64,000 nt of DNA from Pseudomonas urmiensis (GTDB taxonomy: Bacteria; Pseudomonadota; Gammaproteobacteria; Pseudomonadales; Pseudomonadaceae), in assembly GCF_014268815.2 (NCBI RefSeq), contig NZ_JABWRE020000001.1, positions 4,221,001 through 4,285,000 on the forward strand, given 5' to 3'. How positions within the stretch are numbered: the first letter of the stretch is position 1; each line of letters opens with the position of its first letter. The notes beneath the pieces are model-generated. The model was not told where the DNA came from. It did no database searches and worked only from the letters and a program-made list of their open reading frames with translations. This document shows positions 47,515 through 56,374 of the stretch, one piece after another. The translations under genes and the position numbers were made by a program.

Positions 47515-48888
47515 TCAGCGCACCAGGCAAGGCCGCTTATTATCGAAGCTCCAGCCCGGAATCAAGAACTGCATCGCCACGCTGTCGTCGCGCGCGCCCA
47601 GCCCCATGTTGCGATAGCACTCATGGGCCCTGGCCAGTTGGTCTTCATCCAGTTCCACCCCCAGCCCCGGCCGCTGCGGCACACGCACATGGCCGTCGAC
47701 GATGCGCAGCGGCTCGTGGGTCAGGCGCTGGCCGTCCTGCCAGATCCAATGGGTGTCGATCGCGGTAATCTCACCCGGCGCCGCCGCCGCGACCTGAGTG
47801 AACATGGCCAGGGAAATATCGAAGTGATTGTTCGAATGCGAGCCCCAGGTCAGGCCCCAGTCGTGGCACATCTGCGCGACCCGCACCGAGCCTTGCAAGG
47901 TCCAGAAATGTGGGTCGGCCAGGGGGATGTCCACCGACTGCAACTGGATCGCATGGCCCATCTGCCGCCAATCGGTGGCGATCATGTTGGTGGCGGTGGG
48001 CAAGCCGGTGGCGCGGCGGAACTCGGCCATCACCTCACGGCCCGAGTAGCCGTTTTCCGCCCCACAGGGGTCCTCGGCGTAGGCCAGCACCTGGTGTTGG
48101 TCACGGCACAGGGCGATCGCCTCCTTCAGTGACCAGGCGCCATTCGGATCGAGGGTGATGCGTGCTTCAGGGAAGCGCTCGGCCAAGGCGGTGACCGCTT
48201 CGATTTCTTCTTCACCGCGCAGCACGCCACCCTTGAGCTTGAAGTCGCTGAAGCCATAACGCGCCTTGGCGGCCTCGGCCAAGCGCACCACCGCTTCCGG
48301 GGTCAGCGCCTTTTCGTGGCGCAGGCGCAGCCAGTCATCGTCGGCCTCGGCTTCGTTGCGGTAGGCCAGGTCGGTCTGCTGGCGGTCGCCGATGTAGAAC
48401 AGATAGCCAAGCATCTTCACCGCTTCACGCTGCTGGCCTTCGCCGAGCAACGCCGCCATCGGCACGCCCAGGTGCTGGCCGAGCAGATCGAGCAGCGCCG
48501 ATTCGATGGCCGTGACGGCATGAACGGTAATGCGCAGGTCGAAGGTTTGCAGGCCGCGGCCGGCGGCATCACGCCCGGCAAAGGTCTGGCGCATGGCGTT
48601 GAGCACGCGCTGGTAATGCCCGAGCGGCTGGCCCATCACCAGGCTGCGGGCATCTTCGAGGGTCTGGCGAATGGTCTCGCCACCGGGTACTTCGCCCAGG
48701 CCGGTGTTGCCGGCGCTGTCGCGCAGCACAACGATGTTGCGGGTGAAGAACGGCCCGTGCGCGCCGCTGAGGTTGAGCAGCATGCTGTCGTGCCCGGCCA
48801 CCGGGATCACGCGCAGCTCGGTCACCACCGGCGTGCCGGTCTGCACCTGGCTGGCGCTGAAGGAGTCTTGGGTGCTGTGCATATTCAT
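47515..48888 (-). CDS. gudD: Glucarate dehydratase
   Basis: 457-residue enolase-superfamily enzyme converting D-glucarate (and L-idarate) to 5-keto-4-deoxyglucarate. Features: [11 protein letters not shown] in the capping region, [11 protein letters not shown] with the KXK-like catalytic lysine (about 210), metal ligands in LDPNGAW and [29 protein letters not shown], and the catalytic His in [15 protein letters not shown] (about 343-357). Full family length. The gene follows the MFS carrier gene, 18 bases away, in one operon. Confidence 0.96.
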   Translation of the reverse strand: MNMHSTQDSFSASQVQTGTPVVTELRVIPVAGHDSMLLNLSGAHGPFFTRNIVVLRDSAGNTGLGEVPGGETIRQTLEDARSLVMGQPLGHYQRVLNAMRQTFAGRDAAGRGLQTFDLRITVHAVTAIESALLDLLGQHLGVPMAALLGEGQQREAVKMLGYLFYIGDRQQTDLAYRNEAEADDDWLRLRHEKALTPEAVVRLAEAAKARYGFSDFKLKGGVLRGEEEIEAVTALAERFPEARITLDPNGAWSLKEAIALCRDQHQVLAYAEDPCGAENGYSGREVMAEFRRATGLPTATNMIATDWRQMGHAIQLQSVDIPLADPHFWTLQGSVRVAQMCHDWGLTWGSHSNNHFDISLAMFTQVAAAAPGEITAIDTHWIWQDGQRLTHEPLRIVDGHVRVPQRPGLGVELDEDQLARAHECYRNMGLGARDDSVAMQFLIPGWSFDNKRPCLVR

Positions 48889-48906
48889 CTGGGTTGTCCT
48901 GCAGGT

Positions 48907-50256
48907 TCAGTGAGTCTGGCTCAACGCCGACTGCGGCTTGAGGTCATTGGAGGCGCTGTCTTTGGGGCCGGTGCGGACGAAGAACACCACGATCGCCGCC
49001 AGCACCGAGGTCACGGCCAGGCCATACAGCCCGCCCTGGATGGAACCGGTGTGCTGTTCGAGCAAGCCGAAGGTGGTGGGCGCGACAAAGCCGCCGAGGT
49101 TGCCCACCGAGTTGATCAAGGCGATCACCGCCGCAGCGATGCGGGCGTCGAGGTAGCCCTGGGGGATTGGCCAGAACAACGCCGAGGCCGACTTGAAACC
49201 GATGGCGGCGAAACACACCGCGACAAAGGCGAACACCGGCCCACCGGTGGTGGACATGAACATGCCGATGGCGGCGATGACCAATGCGCCAGCGACCCAG
49301 GCCTGCTGGAACTTCCAGCGCGCAGAACCGGCGGCGAAGGCATACATGGCGATGATCGAGATCAGCCACGGGATCGAGTTGAAGAAGCCGACCTGCAGAT
49401 CAGACAGATCGCCCATGCGCTTGATGATGCTCGGCAGCCAGAAGGTCGCGGCATAGATCGTCAACTGGATGCAGAAGTAGATGCCGCAGAACAGCAGGAT
49501 CTGGCGGTCCTTGAGCAGGCTCCAGGAGGAGGTCTTGACGACCCCGACCGCTTCGCGCTCACGCTGCTCGCGGTCGATGACCTCAACCAGCGCATCCTGC
49601 TCGGCACGGCTCAGCCATTTGGCATCGTGCGGCTTGGAGTCGAGCCAGAACAAGACGAAGAAGCACAGGCACACCGAGGCCATGCCTTCGATGAACAGCA
49701 TCCACTGCCAGCCGTGCATGCCCAGGCCCTGGATCTGCATCAATGCCCCAGCCAGCGGGCCGGAAATCAGCGAGGCGACCGCCGAGCCACTGAGGAAGAT
49801 GGCGATTGCCTTGCCCCGTTCGGCGGCGGGCAGCCAGCGCGTGAAGTAGTAGATCACCCCCGGGAAAAATCCTGCCTCAGCCACACCGAGCAAAAAGCGC
49901 AGGACATAGAACTGGGTCTCGGTCTGGACGAAGGCCATGGCCGTGGCCACCAGCCCCCAGGTGAACATGATGCGGGTCAGCCACACACGTGCGCCGACAC
50001 GTTGCAGGAGCATGTTCGAGGGGACTTCGAACAGCGCGTAGCCGATGAAGAACAGGCCAGCACCGAAACCATAGGCGGCGGCGCTGATGCCCAGGTCGCT
50101 CTCCAGGTGCGGGCGGACGAAGCCGATGTTGACGCGATCCAGGTAGTTGACGATGAACATGATGACGAACAGCGGCAGGACATGGCGTTTGACCTTGGCC
50201 ACTGCGCTTGCCAACACATCGTCGCGCCGGGCGGACGGATCGAGGGTGTCGTTCAC
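48907..50256 (-). CDS. MFS D-glucarate/galactarate-type transporter
   Basis: 449-residue anion:cation symporter family protein (TM1 HVLPLFVIMFIVNYLDRVNIGFVRPHL; motif A and 12 TM segments). Start is a GTG at 50256 (VNDTLDPSARRDD), preceded on the minus strand by GGGAGAT; upstream in-frame codons have no similarity to the family. Co-directional with gudD 18 bases downstream, so it probably imports glucarate. Two FadR-type operators lie between it and the divergent regulator gene. Confidence 0.9.
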   Translation of the reverse strand: MNDTLDPSARRDDVLASAVAKVKRHVLPLFVIMFIVNYLDRVNIGFVRPHLESDLGISAAAYGFGAGLFFIGYALFEVPSNMLLQRVGARVWLTRIMFTWGLVATAMAFVQTETQFYVLRFLLGVAEAGFFPGVIYYFTRWLPAAERGKAIAIFLSGSAVASLISGPLAGALMQIQGLGMHGWQWMLFIEGMASVCLCFFVLFWLDSKPHDAKWLSRAEQDALVEVIDREQREREAVGVVKTSSWSLLKDRQILLFCGIYFCIQLTIYAATFWLPSIIKRMGDLSDLQVGFFNSIPWLISIIAMYAFAAGSARWKFQQAWVAGALVIAAIGMFMSTTGGPVFAFVAVCFAAIGFKSASALFWPIPQGYLDARIAAAVIALINSVGNLGGFVAPTTFGLLEQHTGSIQGGLYGLAVTSVLAAIVVFFVRTGPKDSASNDLKPQSALSQTH

Positions 50257-50365
50257 TGTGGAATCTCCCACTAATTGTTTTTGTGCGGGTCGATGGATGT
50301 CGCGGCGGGAGGCAGTCCGCCTGGTTGTCTGACATGCCAGTGGCAAGAGAATATGCCCTGCGCAG

Positions 50366-50376
50366 TTGTACGACAA
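50366..50376. promoter_or_regulatory. FadR-type operator 1 (gud cluster)
   Basis: TTGTACGACAA fits TNGTNNNACNA, the FadR-subfamily GntR consensus. It lies 110 bases upstream of the gud transporter start, with the transporter reading away on the minus strand. Confidence 0.65.
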
Positions 50377-50509
50377 GAACGCAACCTGTCGTCAAAAAAC
50401 AAAATACAAGCTGATAAAACTGCAAAAATCGGTGAAATAGCAAGATATGCGAAAAACCAGGGGGCGACACTTCAGGGATACGCGGGTAGAAAAAATCTGA
50501 AAAAATTAC

Positions 50510-50520
50510 TTGTCATACAA
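50510..50520. promoter_or_regulatory. FadR-type operator 2 (gud cluster)
   Basis: TTGTCATACAA also fits TNGTNNNACNA and lies 64 bases upstream of the regulator ATG. A further partial match, TTGTACGATCA, is at 50556-50566. Together they suggest autoregulation plus repression of the divergent transporter-gudD operon. Confidence 0.65.
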
Positions 50521-50583
50521 GCCAGGGTGCTAATCTCGCCCTAATCACGCCGCACTTGTACGATCACCTTCGCGAGCAGCGCC

Positions 50584-51297
50584 ATGACCTCAGCCGACAA
50601 CCTCGAAACCTTGCGTAAACGCGGTCACAGCCGCGCCCATGACCTGGTCTCCAGCCTGACCCAGCAGATTCTCCTGGGCACCTTCAAACCTGGCGACAAA
50701 CTGCCCTCGGAAAACAGCCTGGTGCGCGAGCATGCCGTCAGCCGCACCGTGGTGCGCGAGGCACTGTCGAAATTGCAGGCATCGGGGTTGGTCGAGCCGC
50801 GCCACGGGATTGGTACTTTCGTGATTGAACGTCAGGCCCAGTCGGGCCTGCGCGTGGGCGCCGAGAATGCGGCCAGCGTGCGCGACCTGCTTGAACTGCG
50901 CATCGGCCTGGAGGGCCAGGCTGCGGCGCTTGCGGCGTTGCGCCGAAGCGAGCAGCAGCTGCAGCGCATGCGCCAGGCGCTGGACGATCATCAGGACCTG
51001 GCGGCAGCCGGGGATAGCTGCATCGAACCTGATCGGCGCTTTCACCTGCTGATCGCCGAGGCCACTGGCAATGTGTATTTCACCCAGATGATGGCGCAGC
51101 TGGGCAGTGGCCTGATTCCGCGTAACCAGCTGGCCGCGGATGAACGCTCAGGGTCCAAGCTGGCCCGGCATGCGTACCTGGCCAACCTCGAACATGAAGC
51201 GATCCTCAACGCCATCCGCCGCCAGGACCCGGATGCGGCGCGGGCGGCGATCTGTCTGCACCTGTCCAATAGCCGGGATCGGTTGTTGCCGGAGTGA
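50584..51297 (+). CDS. FadR-subfamily GntR regulator of the glucarate cluster
   Basis: 237-residue regulator: winged helix at the N-terminus (LVSSLTQQILLGTFKPGDKLPSENSLVREHAVSRTVVREALSKLQASGLVEPRHGIGTFV, about 15-75) and FCD domain (about 90-215; LLELRIGLEGQAAALAAL, DRRFHLLIAEATGN). Divergent from the transporter-gudD operon with two matching palindromes in the gap, so a repressor responding to glucarate or a breakdown product is the plausible role. Confidence 0.88.
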   Translation: MTSADNLETLRKRGHSRAHDLVSSLTQQILLGTFKPGDKLPSENSLVREHAVSRTVVREALSKLQASGLVEPRHGIGTFVIERQAQSGLRVGAENAASVRDLLELRIGLEGQAAALAALRRSEQQLQRMRQALDDHQDLAAAGDSCIEPDRRFHLLIAEATGNVYFTQMMAQLGSGLIPRNQLAADERSGSKLARHAYLANLEHEAILNAIRRQDPDAARAAICLHLSNSRDRLLPE

Positions 51298-51327
51298 CTG
51301 CTGCCGGTGTGCTGTATGCACCGGCCT

Positions 51328-51509
51328 CTCAAACAATCCCCCACTGACACCCAACAATCTTCATGTCCACACAATACCTGTGGGAGCGGGCTTGCCCGCC
51401 TAGAGGCCGGCACTGCCCCTCAAACAATCCCCCACTGACACCCAACAATCTTCATGTCCACGCAATACCTGTGGGAGCGGGCTTGCCCGCGAAGAGGCCG
51501 CCACTGCCC
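51328..51509. repeat. 91-bp tandem duplication containing a REP
   Basis: ctcaaacaatcccccactga begins at 51328 and again at 51419, each followed by the same 91-base unit with a REP (gtgggagcgggcttgcccgc). The two copies differ in a handful of bases. It lies between the gud regulator and the convergent ABC ATPase gene. Confidence 0.9.
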
Positions 51510-51519
51510 CAACCCATAT

Positions 51520-52281
51520 TCAAACCAACGCACGATCCACCAACACCTGCAAACGATCCTGCGAGCATCGCTCCACCCGAGCCTGGACGCCATACACCTC
51601 AGCCAGCATTCCCGGCTCCAGCACCTGCTCCGGCGTACCACAGGCCACCACCCTGCCCTGGTGCAGCACCACCAGCCAGTCGGCGTAGCTGGCCGCCAGG
51701 TTGATATCGTGCAACACCGCCACCGCCAGCAAACGATGCGCGACCACCCGCTCCCGCACCGTATCCATCACCCGCAGCTGGTAGTGCAAATCCAGCGCAC
51801 TGGTCGGTTCATCCAGCAACAACACCTGCGGATTGCGCGCCAGTAATTGCGCCAACGCCACCAACTGGCGCTGCCCTCCAGAAAGGCTATTGAGCGGCTG
51901 CTCGGCCAAATGCTCGATACCCAGCCTGGTCAGCGCCTCATAGGCCAGTGCCAACAGGTTGTCGACGCCACTCACCCGCAACGCCGCGACGATACTTTCC
52001 AACACCCCCAGCGCCAGCCCCGGCGGCAGTTGCTGCGGCATGTAGGCCAAGCGCCGCGAGCGTTCGGCAAAGCCCAGTCGGCTGACGTCTTCACCGGCAA
52101 GGCTGATCTCCCCTTGCATCCGTTCAAGCCCGGCAATCGCCCGCAGCAAGGTCGATTTGCCGGCACCATTGGGGCCGACCAGCGCCACCAGACTGCCGGC
52201 CGGCAAGGTCGGCAAGCTCACGTTGTGGATAATCGTGCGCGCCCCGTAGGCCACCGATAGATCGTTGATCAGCAGGCTCAT
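51520..52281 (-). CDS. ABC transporter ATP-binding protein (FecE/BtuD-like)
   Basis: 253-residue ATPase of an iron-complex or cobalamin-type importer: Walker A GPNGAGKST (about 38-46), Q-loop YMPQQ, signature LSGGQRQ (about 138), Walker B VLLLDEPTSALD and H-loop VLHDINLAASYAD. Its start overlaps the permease stop by four bases (ATGA). In-frame sequence upstream belongs to the antisense-frame of the permease gene. Start MSLLINDLS chosen by the overlap. Confidence 0.93.
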   Translation of the reverse strand: MSLLINDLSVAYGARTIIHNVSLPTLPAGSLVALVGPNGAGKSTLLRAIAGLERMQGEISLAGEDVSRLGFAERSRRLAYMPQQLPPGLALGVLESIVAALRVSGVDNLLALAYEALTRLGIEHLAEQPLNSLSGGQRQLVALAQLLARNPQVLLLDEPTSALDLHYQLRVMDTVRERVVAHRLLAVAVLHDINLAASYADWLVVLHQGRVVACGTPEQVLEPGMLAEVYGVQARVERCSQDRLQVLVDRALV

Positions 52282-53339
52282 AGACGCCTCCCCCGGCTGA
52301 ACACCAAGGCGACGAACACCGGCACACCGACCAAGGCCGTGACGATCCCGACGGGCACGATCAGCCCCGGCAAAATCAGCTTGCTGGCAATCGATGACAG
52401 CGACAGCAGCAGCGCCCCGACCAACGCACTGGCCGGCAGCAGAAAACGCTGGTCCTCGCCCACCAACAGGCGGGCAATGTGCGGACCGACCAGGCCAATG
52501 AAACCGATGGTGCCAACGAACGCCACGGCAGTTGCCGAGAGCAGACTGATGCGCAGCAACGACGCAATCCGCAAACGCCGGGTATCGACGCCAAAACTGC
52601 GGGCGCGCTCCTCGCCCATGCGCAACAGGGTCATGGCCGACGCCGCGCGCAACGAGAACGGCAGCACCAGCGCCAGCACCGCTGCAAGAATCGCCAGCTT
52701 GTGCCACGTGGCCCGGGCCAGGCTACCCAAGGTCCAGAACACCAGTTGCTGCAACACGTCTTCACTGGCCAGAAGCTGCAACAGCGACACCAGCGCGTTG
52801 CAGCTGAACACCAGGGCGATGCCGAACAGCACCAGGCTCTCGACCCCCGCCCCACGCAAGCGCGCCATGGCCTGCAACAGCAGCACCGACAAGCAGGCGA
52901 AGACGAACGCCATCAGCGGCACCTGCACGCTCGGCTGCAACCAGGCAACACTCACGGGATAGGCAATGGCCAACGAGGCGCCGAGCGCCGCTGACGAGGA
53001 CACCCCCAGGGTGAACGGGCTGGCCAACGGGTTATCGAGGATCGCCTGCATCTCGGCCCCAGCCAGGGCCAGCGCCGAACCAACCAGCACCGCCATCAGG
53101 GCGTAGGGCAAGCGCACATTCCAGATGATCACCTGCTCGGTGGCGCTCAGGCTGTGTGGCTCGAACACCCCTTGCAGCAGGCGCCCCAGGCCCATCCCCG
53201 ACGAGCCGCTGGCCAGATCGCCCACTACCGCCAGCAGCAGCAACAGCGCCAGCCCGGCCACCAGCCCGGCCCGGCGCCACAGCAGTCGACGGTAGCGCCA
53301 GGCCGCCAGCGTCGCGCCGTCTTGCACCAGCGCGGTCAC
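52278..53339 (-). CDS. FecCD-family ABC permease
   Basis: 353-residue inner-membrane subunit with about ten hydrophobic segments; family regions ALAGAEMQAILDNPLASPFTLGVSSSAALGASLAI (about 100-135) and the C-terminal FVGTIGFIGLVGPHIARLLVG (about 275-295). Start overlaps the binding-protein stop by four bases. Together with its neighbours it forms a binding-protein-dependent importer for an iron chelate, heme or corrinoid. Confidence 0.93.
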   Translation of the reverse strand: MTALVQDGATLAAWRYRRLLWRRAGLVAGLALLLLLAVVGDLASGSSGMGLGRLLQGVFEPHSLSATEQVIIWNVRLPYALMAVLVGSALALAGAEMQAILDNPLASPFTLGVSSSAALGASLAIAYPVSVAWLQPSVQVPLMAFVFACLSVLLLQAMARLRGAGVESLVLFGIALVFSCNALVSLLQLLASEDVLQQLVFWTLGSLARATWHKLAILAAVLALVLPFSLRAASAMTLLRMGEERARSFGVDTRRLRIASLLRISLLSATAVAFVGTIGFIGLVGPHIARLLVGEDQRFLLPASALVGALLLSLSSIASKLILPGLIVPVGIVTALVGVPVFVALVFSRGRRL

Positions 53340-54430
53340 TTGGCGTCGATCCAGTAATGGCCGGCAAGGCCTACCCGCAACAGCTGGTTGATGTCATCCA
53401 TGGTTGCCTGCGGGTCGACATCGGCGAAGCGCTCGGGATGAATCCAGCGCGCCATGGCTTCGAGCGCCAGGATGTTGAACGGCGAGTTGTAGAAGTCATG
53501 CCACAGGGCGTGAGCTTGGCCTGCCTGGATTGGTCGCAATGGCGCGAACTCTGGCCGGGCGGTGATACGCGACAGGCTTTGCCGGGCGGTGTCGGCTGAA
53601 ACGCCTGCACCCAGCAACACCCCAGGTGCGCGATTGCCGGTAGCGATATAGACATCCGGGTCGGCCTGCAACACATACTCGACGCTGACATCACCGAGCG
53701 CCCCAGGCACCACGTCGGCGCCAATGTTGTGCCCGCCCGCCGCCAGCACCAGGCTGCCCAGGCCGCTCTTGCCGGTGGTGTGCCCAGGGGCCTGCCAGAC
53801 CCCCGCCAGCAGCTCAAGGAAGACTTTGGGCCGCTCGCTCTCCTTGAGCCCGACAACCCGCTCGGTGACCCGCGCCAGGTGGCAGTCATACAGCTTCAGG
53901 TAGTCCTGCGCCTGCTGCTCACGGCCCAGCAGTTGGCCGAGCGCTTGCAGGCTGACGCGGGTGTTGCGAATTGGCTGGACGCGAAAGTCGATGAACAACA
54001 CCGGCACGCCCGCCTGGGCCAGCAGGTCGGCCACTGGACTGTGCTGCGTCGGGCCTTCGCCAGCGATGCTGAATATTGCCAGGTCGGGCTTGAGGGCCAG
54101 GATCTGTTCGGCGCTGACGCTCTGCTCCGAGGCTTGGCCAATCAGCGGCAGCTTGGCGATTTGTGGGTATTGCTCGGCGTAGACCTGGTAGGTGTGCGGG
54201 TCAAGCAGGCGCATGTCGTTCTGCCAACCGACTACCCGCTGGAACGGATTGTCACGGTCGAGCAGCGCCAGGGCGAAAAACAGCCGCCCCTCACCGAGGA
54301 CGATGCGCTGCGGCGCGTGGTCCATCGACACCTTGCGACCGAGTACGTCGGTGACTTCAATGGCGCTGGCGGGGTGGGCGAAGCCCAGGCAGATGGCAAG
54401 TAACAGCAAGGCATGGAGCGCGCGGCGCAT
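53336..54430 (-). CDS. ABC importer periplasmic substrate-binding protein (FecB/BtuF-like)
   Basis: 364-residue protein with a Sec signal peptide (MRRALHALLLLAICLGFAHPASA) and class III metal-chelate binding fold: ITDVLGRKVSMDHAPQRIV-like start, DLAIFSIAG, DFRVQPIRNTRVSLQALGQLLGRE, and the C-terminal WIHPERFADVDP. First gene of a three-gene operon with 4-nt overlaps at both junctions. The substrate is unknown; no TonB receptor gene is adjacent and no clear Fur box or cobalamin riboswitch was found upstream. A possible -10 TAAAAT is at 54469-54474 on the minus strand. Confidence 0.9.
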   Translation of the reverse strand: MRRALHALLLLAICLGFAHPASAIEVTDVLGRKVSMDHAPQRIVLGEGRLFFALALLDRDNPFQRVVGWQNDMRLLDPHTYQVYAEQYPQIAKLPLIGQASEQSVSAEQILALKPDLAIFSIAGEGPTQHSPVADLLAQAGVPVLFIDFRVQPIRNTRVSLQALGQLLGREQQAQDYLKLYDCHLARVTERVVGLKESERPKVFLELLAGVWQAPGHTTGKSGLGSLVLAAGGHNIGADVVPGALGDVSVEYVLQADPDVYIATGNRAPGVLLGAGVSADTARQSLSRITARPEFAPLRPIQAGQAHALWHDFYNSPFNILALEAMARWIHPERFADVDPQATMDDINQLLRVGLAGHYWIDAK

Positions 54431-54556
54431 CGGAGGGAATCCTCTTGCGGGGAATCGAAGCGCGGCATTTTAGCGAGCAGGTCTGCCTCTCCGGTGTGCG
54501 CAAATGTATTGCTCGGGGGGCTTTCCAACACAATCCATTACATCTTTGAAATTGGC

Positions 54557-54584
54557 TTTGGGGTCTGCTTCGCAGCCCCCAAAA
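54557..54584. terminator. Terminator between ABC operon leader and oxidoreductase
   Basis: TTTGGGG-CTGC, loop TTCG, GCAG-CCCCCAAA (with a bulged T) forms a stem flanked by A/T runs, 10 bases after the oxidoreductase stop codon on the minus strand. Confidence 0.8.
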
Positions 54585-54593
54585 ACCATGGAC

Positions 54594-55604
54594 TCAGAAG
54601 GTCAGGCAGATCTTGCCGAAATGCTTGTTGCTCTCCTGGTACTGGAACGCCTCGACGATCTGCTCCAGCTCGAAATGCTTGTCCACCACCGGCCGCAAGC
54701 CATTGGCATCGATCGCCCGCACCATGGCCTGCTGCTGGGCGCGGCTGCCCACCAGCACGCCTTGCAGACGAATCTGCCGGACCAACGCCTGCACCAGCGG
54801 CAACTGCCCAGCCACGCCGGTCAGAATCCCGATCAACGAAACATGCCCACCAATACGCGCAGCGATCATCGACTGCTCGAGGGTCGCCGGGCCGCCCACC
54901 TCGATGACATGATCAACCCCGCGGTTATCGGTCAGCTCACGAACTTTCTCGCCCCACGCCGGGGTGCTGCGGTAGTTGATCAAGTGATCGGCGCCCAACG
55001 ACTTCAGCCGTTCGAGCTTGGCGTCACTGGACGAGGTCGCGATCACGGTAGCGCCCGCCAGTTTGGCGAATTGCAGGGCGAAGATGGACACCCCGCCAGT
55101 GCCTTGCACCAGCACGCTGTCGCCAGGTTTCAAACGATCATCGGCCATTAGCGCACGCCAGGCGGTGAGGCCTGCAGTGGTCAGGGTCGCGGCCTCGGCG
55201 TGGCTGTAGCCTTTGGGCGCCAGGGTGAATGAAGTGGCGCGGGCGGTTACCTGCTCGCGGGCATAGCCGTCGATGCCATCGCCGGGCACGCTGGCAAAGC
55301 CTTCGACCTGGGCCTGACCGTCCAGCCAATCGGGGAAGAAGGTACTGACCACGGCATCGCCGACTTTGAATTCGCTGACCCCAGCGCCAACTGCGATTAC
55401 CTCGCCAGCGCCATCGGCCATGGGAATACGCCGCTCACTCGGCCCCCACATGCCGCTGACCACGGCGAAGTCGTGGTAGTTGAGCGAGCTGGCGTGCAGG
55501 CGCACGGTGATCTCACCCGCCTGTGGCGCGGCAGCCTCGCGGGTGCCGACCTGGACCTTGTCGTAACCGCCGCCGGGTTGAACGTAGATGGCCTTGCTGG
55601 ACAT
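54594..55604 (-). CDS. MDR-superfamily NAD(P)-dependent alcohol dehydrogenase/quinone reductase
   Basis: 336-residue medium-chain oxidoreductase: GroES-like N-terminal domain (SSLNYHDFAVVSGMWG, MADGAGEVIAVGAGVSEFKVGDAV) and Rossmann domain with VQGTGGVSIFALQFAKLAGATVIATSSSDAKLERLKSLGADHLINY (about 163-208). The Cys/Glu structural zinc loop and clear catalytic-zinc cysteine are not seen, so a zinc-free quinone-oxidoreductase-like enzyme is more likely. Substrate unknown. Monocistronic. Confidence 0.88.
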   Translation of the reverse strand: MSSKAIYVQPGGGYDKVQVGTREAAAPQAGEITVRLHASSLNYHDFAVVSGMWGPSERRIPMADGAGEVIAVGAGVSEFKVGDAVVSTFFPDWLDGQAQVEGFASVPGDGIDGYAREQVTARATSFTLAPKGYSHAEAATLTTAGLTAWRALMADDRLKPGDSVLVQGTGGVSIFALQFAKLAGATVIATSSSDAKLERLKSLGADHLINYRSTPAWGEKVRELTDNRGVDHVIEVGGPATLEQSMIAARIGGHVSLIGILTGVAGQLPLVQALVRQIRLQGVLVGSRAQQQAMVRAIDANGLRPVVDKHFELEQIVEAFQYQESNKHFGKICLTF

Positions 55605-55678
55605 GGCTGGATTCCTTTAATGGTGGGCAAGAAGTGCAATGCAGCTTAGATGAGAGCTGGCGTTGCATGGGCCGCCGT

Positions 55679-55772
55679 CATCGCGGGGCAAGCCCGCTCC
55701 CACGCAAGTTCGTGTTTTACAGAGGCGTGCTTAGGGCGCGGTTTGCGTGGGAGCGGGCTTGCCCCGCGATGA
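55679..55772. repeat. REP pair
   Basis: Inverted REPs at 55679-55703 (tcgcggggcaagcccgctcc) and 55747-55772 (gtgggagcgggcttgccccg) between the oxidoreductase and the HAD gene. Confidence 0.8.
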
Positions 55773-55783
55773 GGCCGGTGCGC

Positions 55784-56374
55784 TCAACCCAACATGGCGC
55801 GCAATGCCCGGCAATCCGCCGCATGCCAGTCCACCAGCTCAGGCCAAGGGTTATCCGGCAAGTTCACCAACACTGTACGCGCCCCGGCAGCCCGGCCGCA
55901 GTCGAGATCAAACCGGTAATCGCCAACCATCACCAGCTCGCTCGGCGCCACCTCCCAGGCCTGGGCAATCTTCAACAAGCCATCAGGGCTGGGCTTGGGC
56001 TGCGCTTCGTCACGCCCCAGGATGTGCTCGACGGCAAAGCAATCGGCCAGGCCAATCGCCTCCAGCGTGACATGCGCCAGCTCCCGCGCATTACGGGTGA
56101 GAATCCCCAGCCGACAACCACGCCCGGCCAGCTCACGCACCAGCTCGACCGCACCACTGGCGGCGGTCGAAGCCATCGCCAGGTCGCGCTCGTGCTCCAG
56201 CAACCAGGCATGCTTGGCTGCCGCTTCAGCGGCCGGCAACGCCGCCAGGTGGGTGAGGATATCGTCCTCGGGCGGGATGCCCAGCGCCTGGCGAATCGCG
56301 GCGAAATCATGCACCGCGACGGTGAGGGTGCCGTCCATGTCGAACACCCAGTTGCGCACGTCACTCAGGCTCAT
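55784..56374 (-). CDS. HAD-IA family phosphatase
   Basis: 196-residue haloacid-dehalogenase-fold hydrolase with all motifs: I VFDMDGTLT (about 9-17; nucleophile Asp), II ILTRNARE, III LGRDEAQPKPSPDGLL (Lys) and IV VMVGDYRFDLDCGRAAGA. Phosphoglycolate-phosphatase-like in size, but the natural substrate is unknown. Its ATG overlaps the TesB stop by four bases, so the two genes are co-translated. Confidence 0.92.
   Translation of the reverse strand: MSLSDVRNWVFDMDGTLTVAVHDFAAIRQALGIPPEDDILTHLAALPAAEAAAKHAWLLEHERDLAMASTAASGAVELVRELAGRGCRLGILTRNARELAHVTLEAIGLADCFAVEHILGRDEAQPKPSPDGLLKIAQAWEVAPSELVMVGDYRFDLDCGRAAGARTVLVNLPDNPWPELVDWHAADCRALRAMLG

Noticed and set aside
48316..50274. Long open frame antisense to gudD and its transporter
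   Set aside because: Low-complexity translation on the opposite strand of two certain genes.
54431..54520. Cobalamin riboswitch before the ABC importer
   Set aside because: AGACCTGC resembles part of a B12 box, but the other conserved blocks (GCCACTG, GGGAA) are missing.
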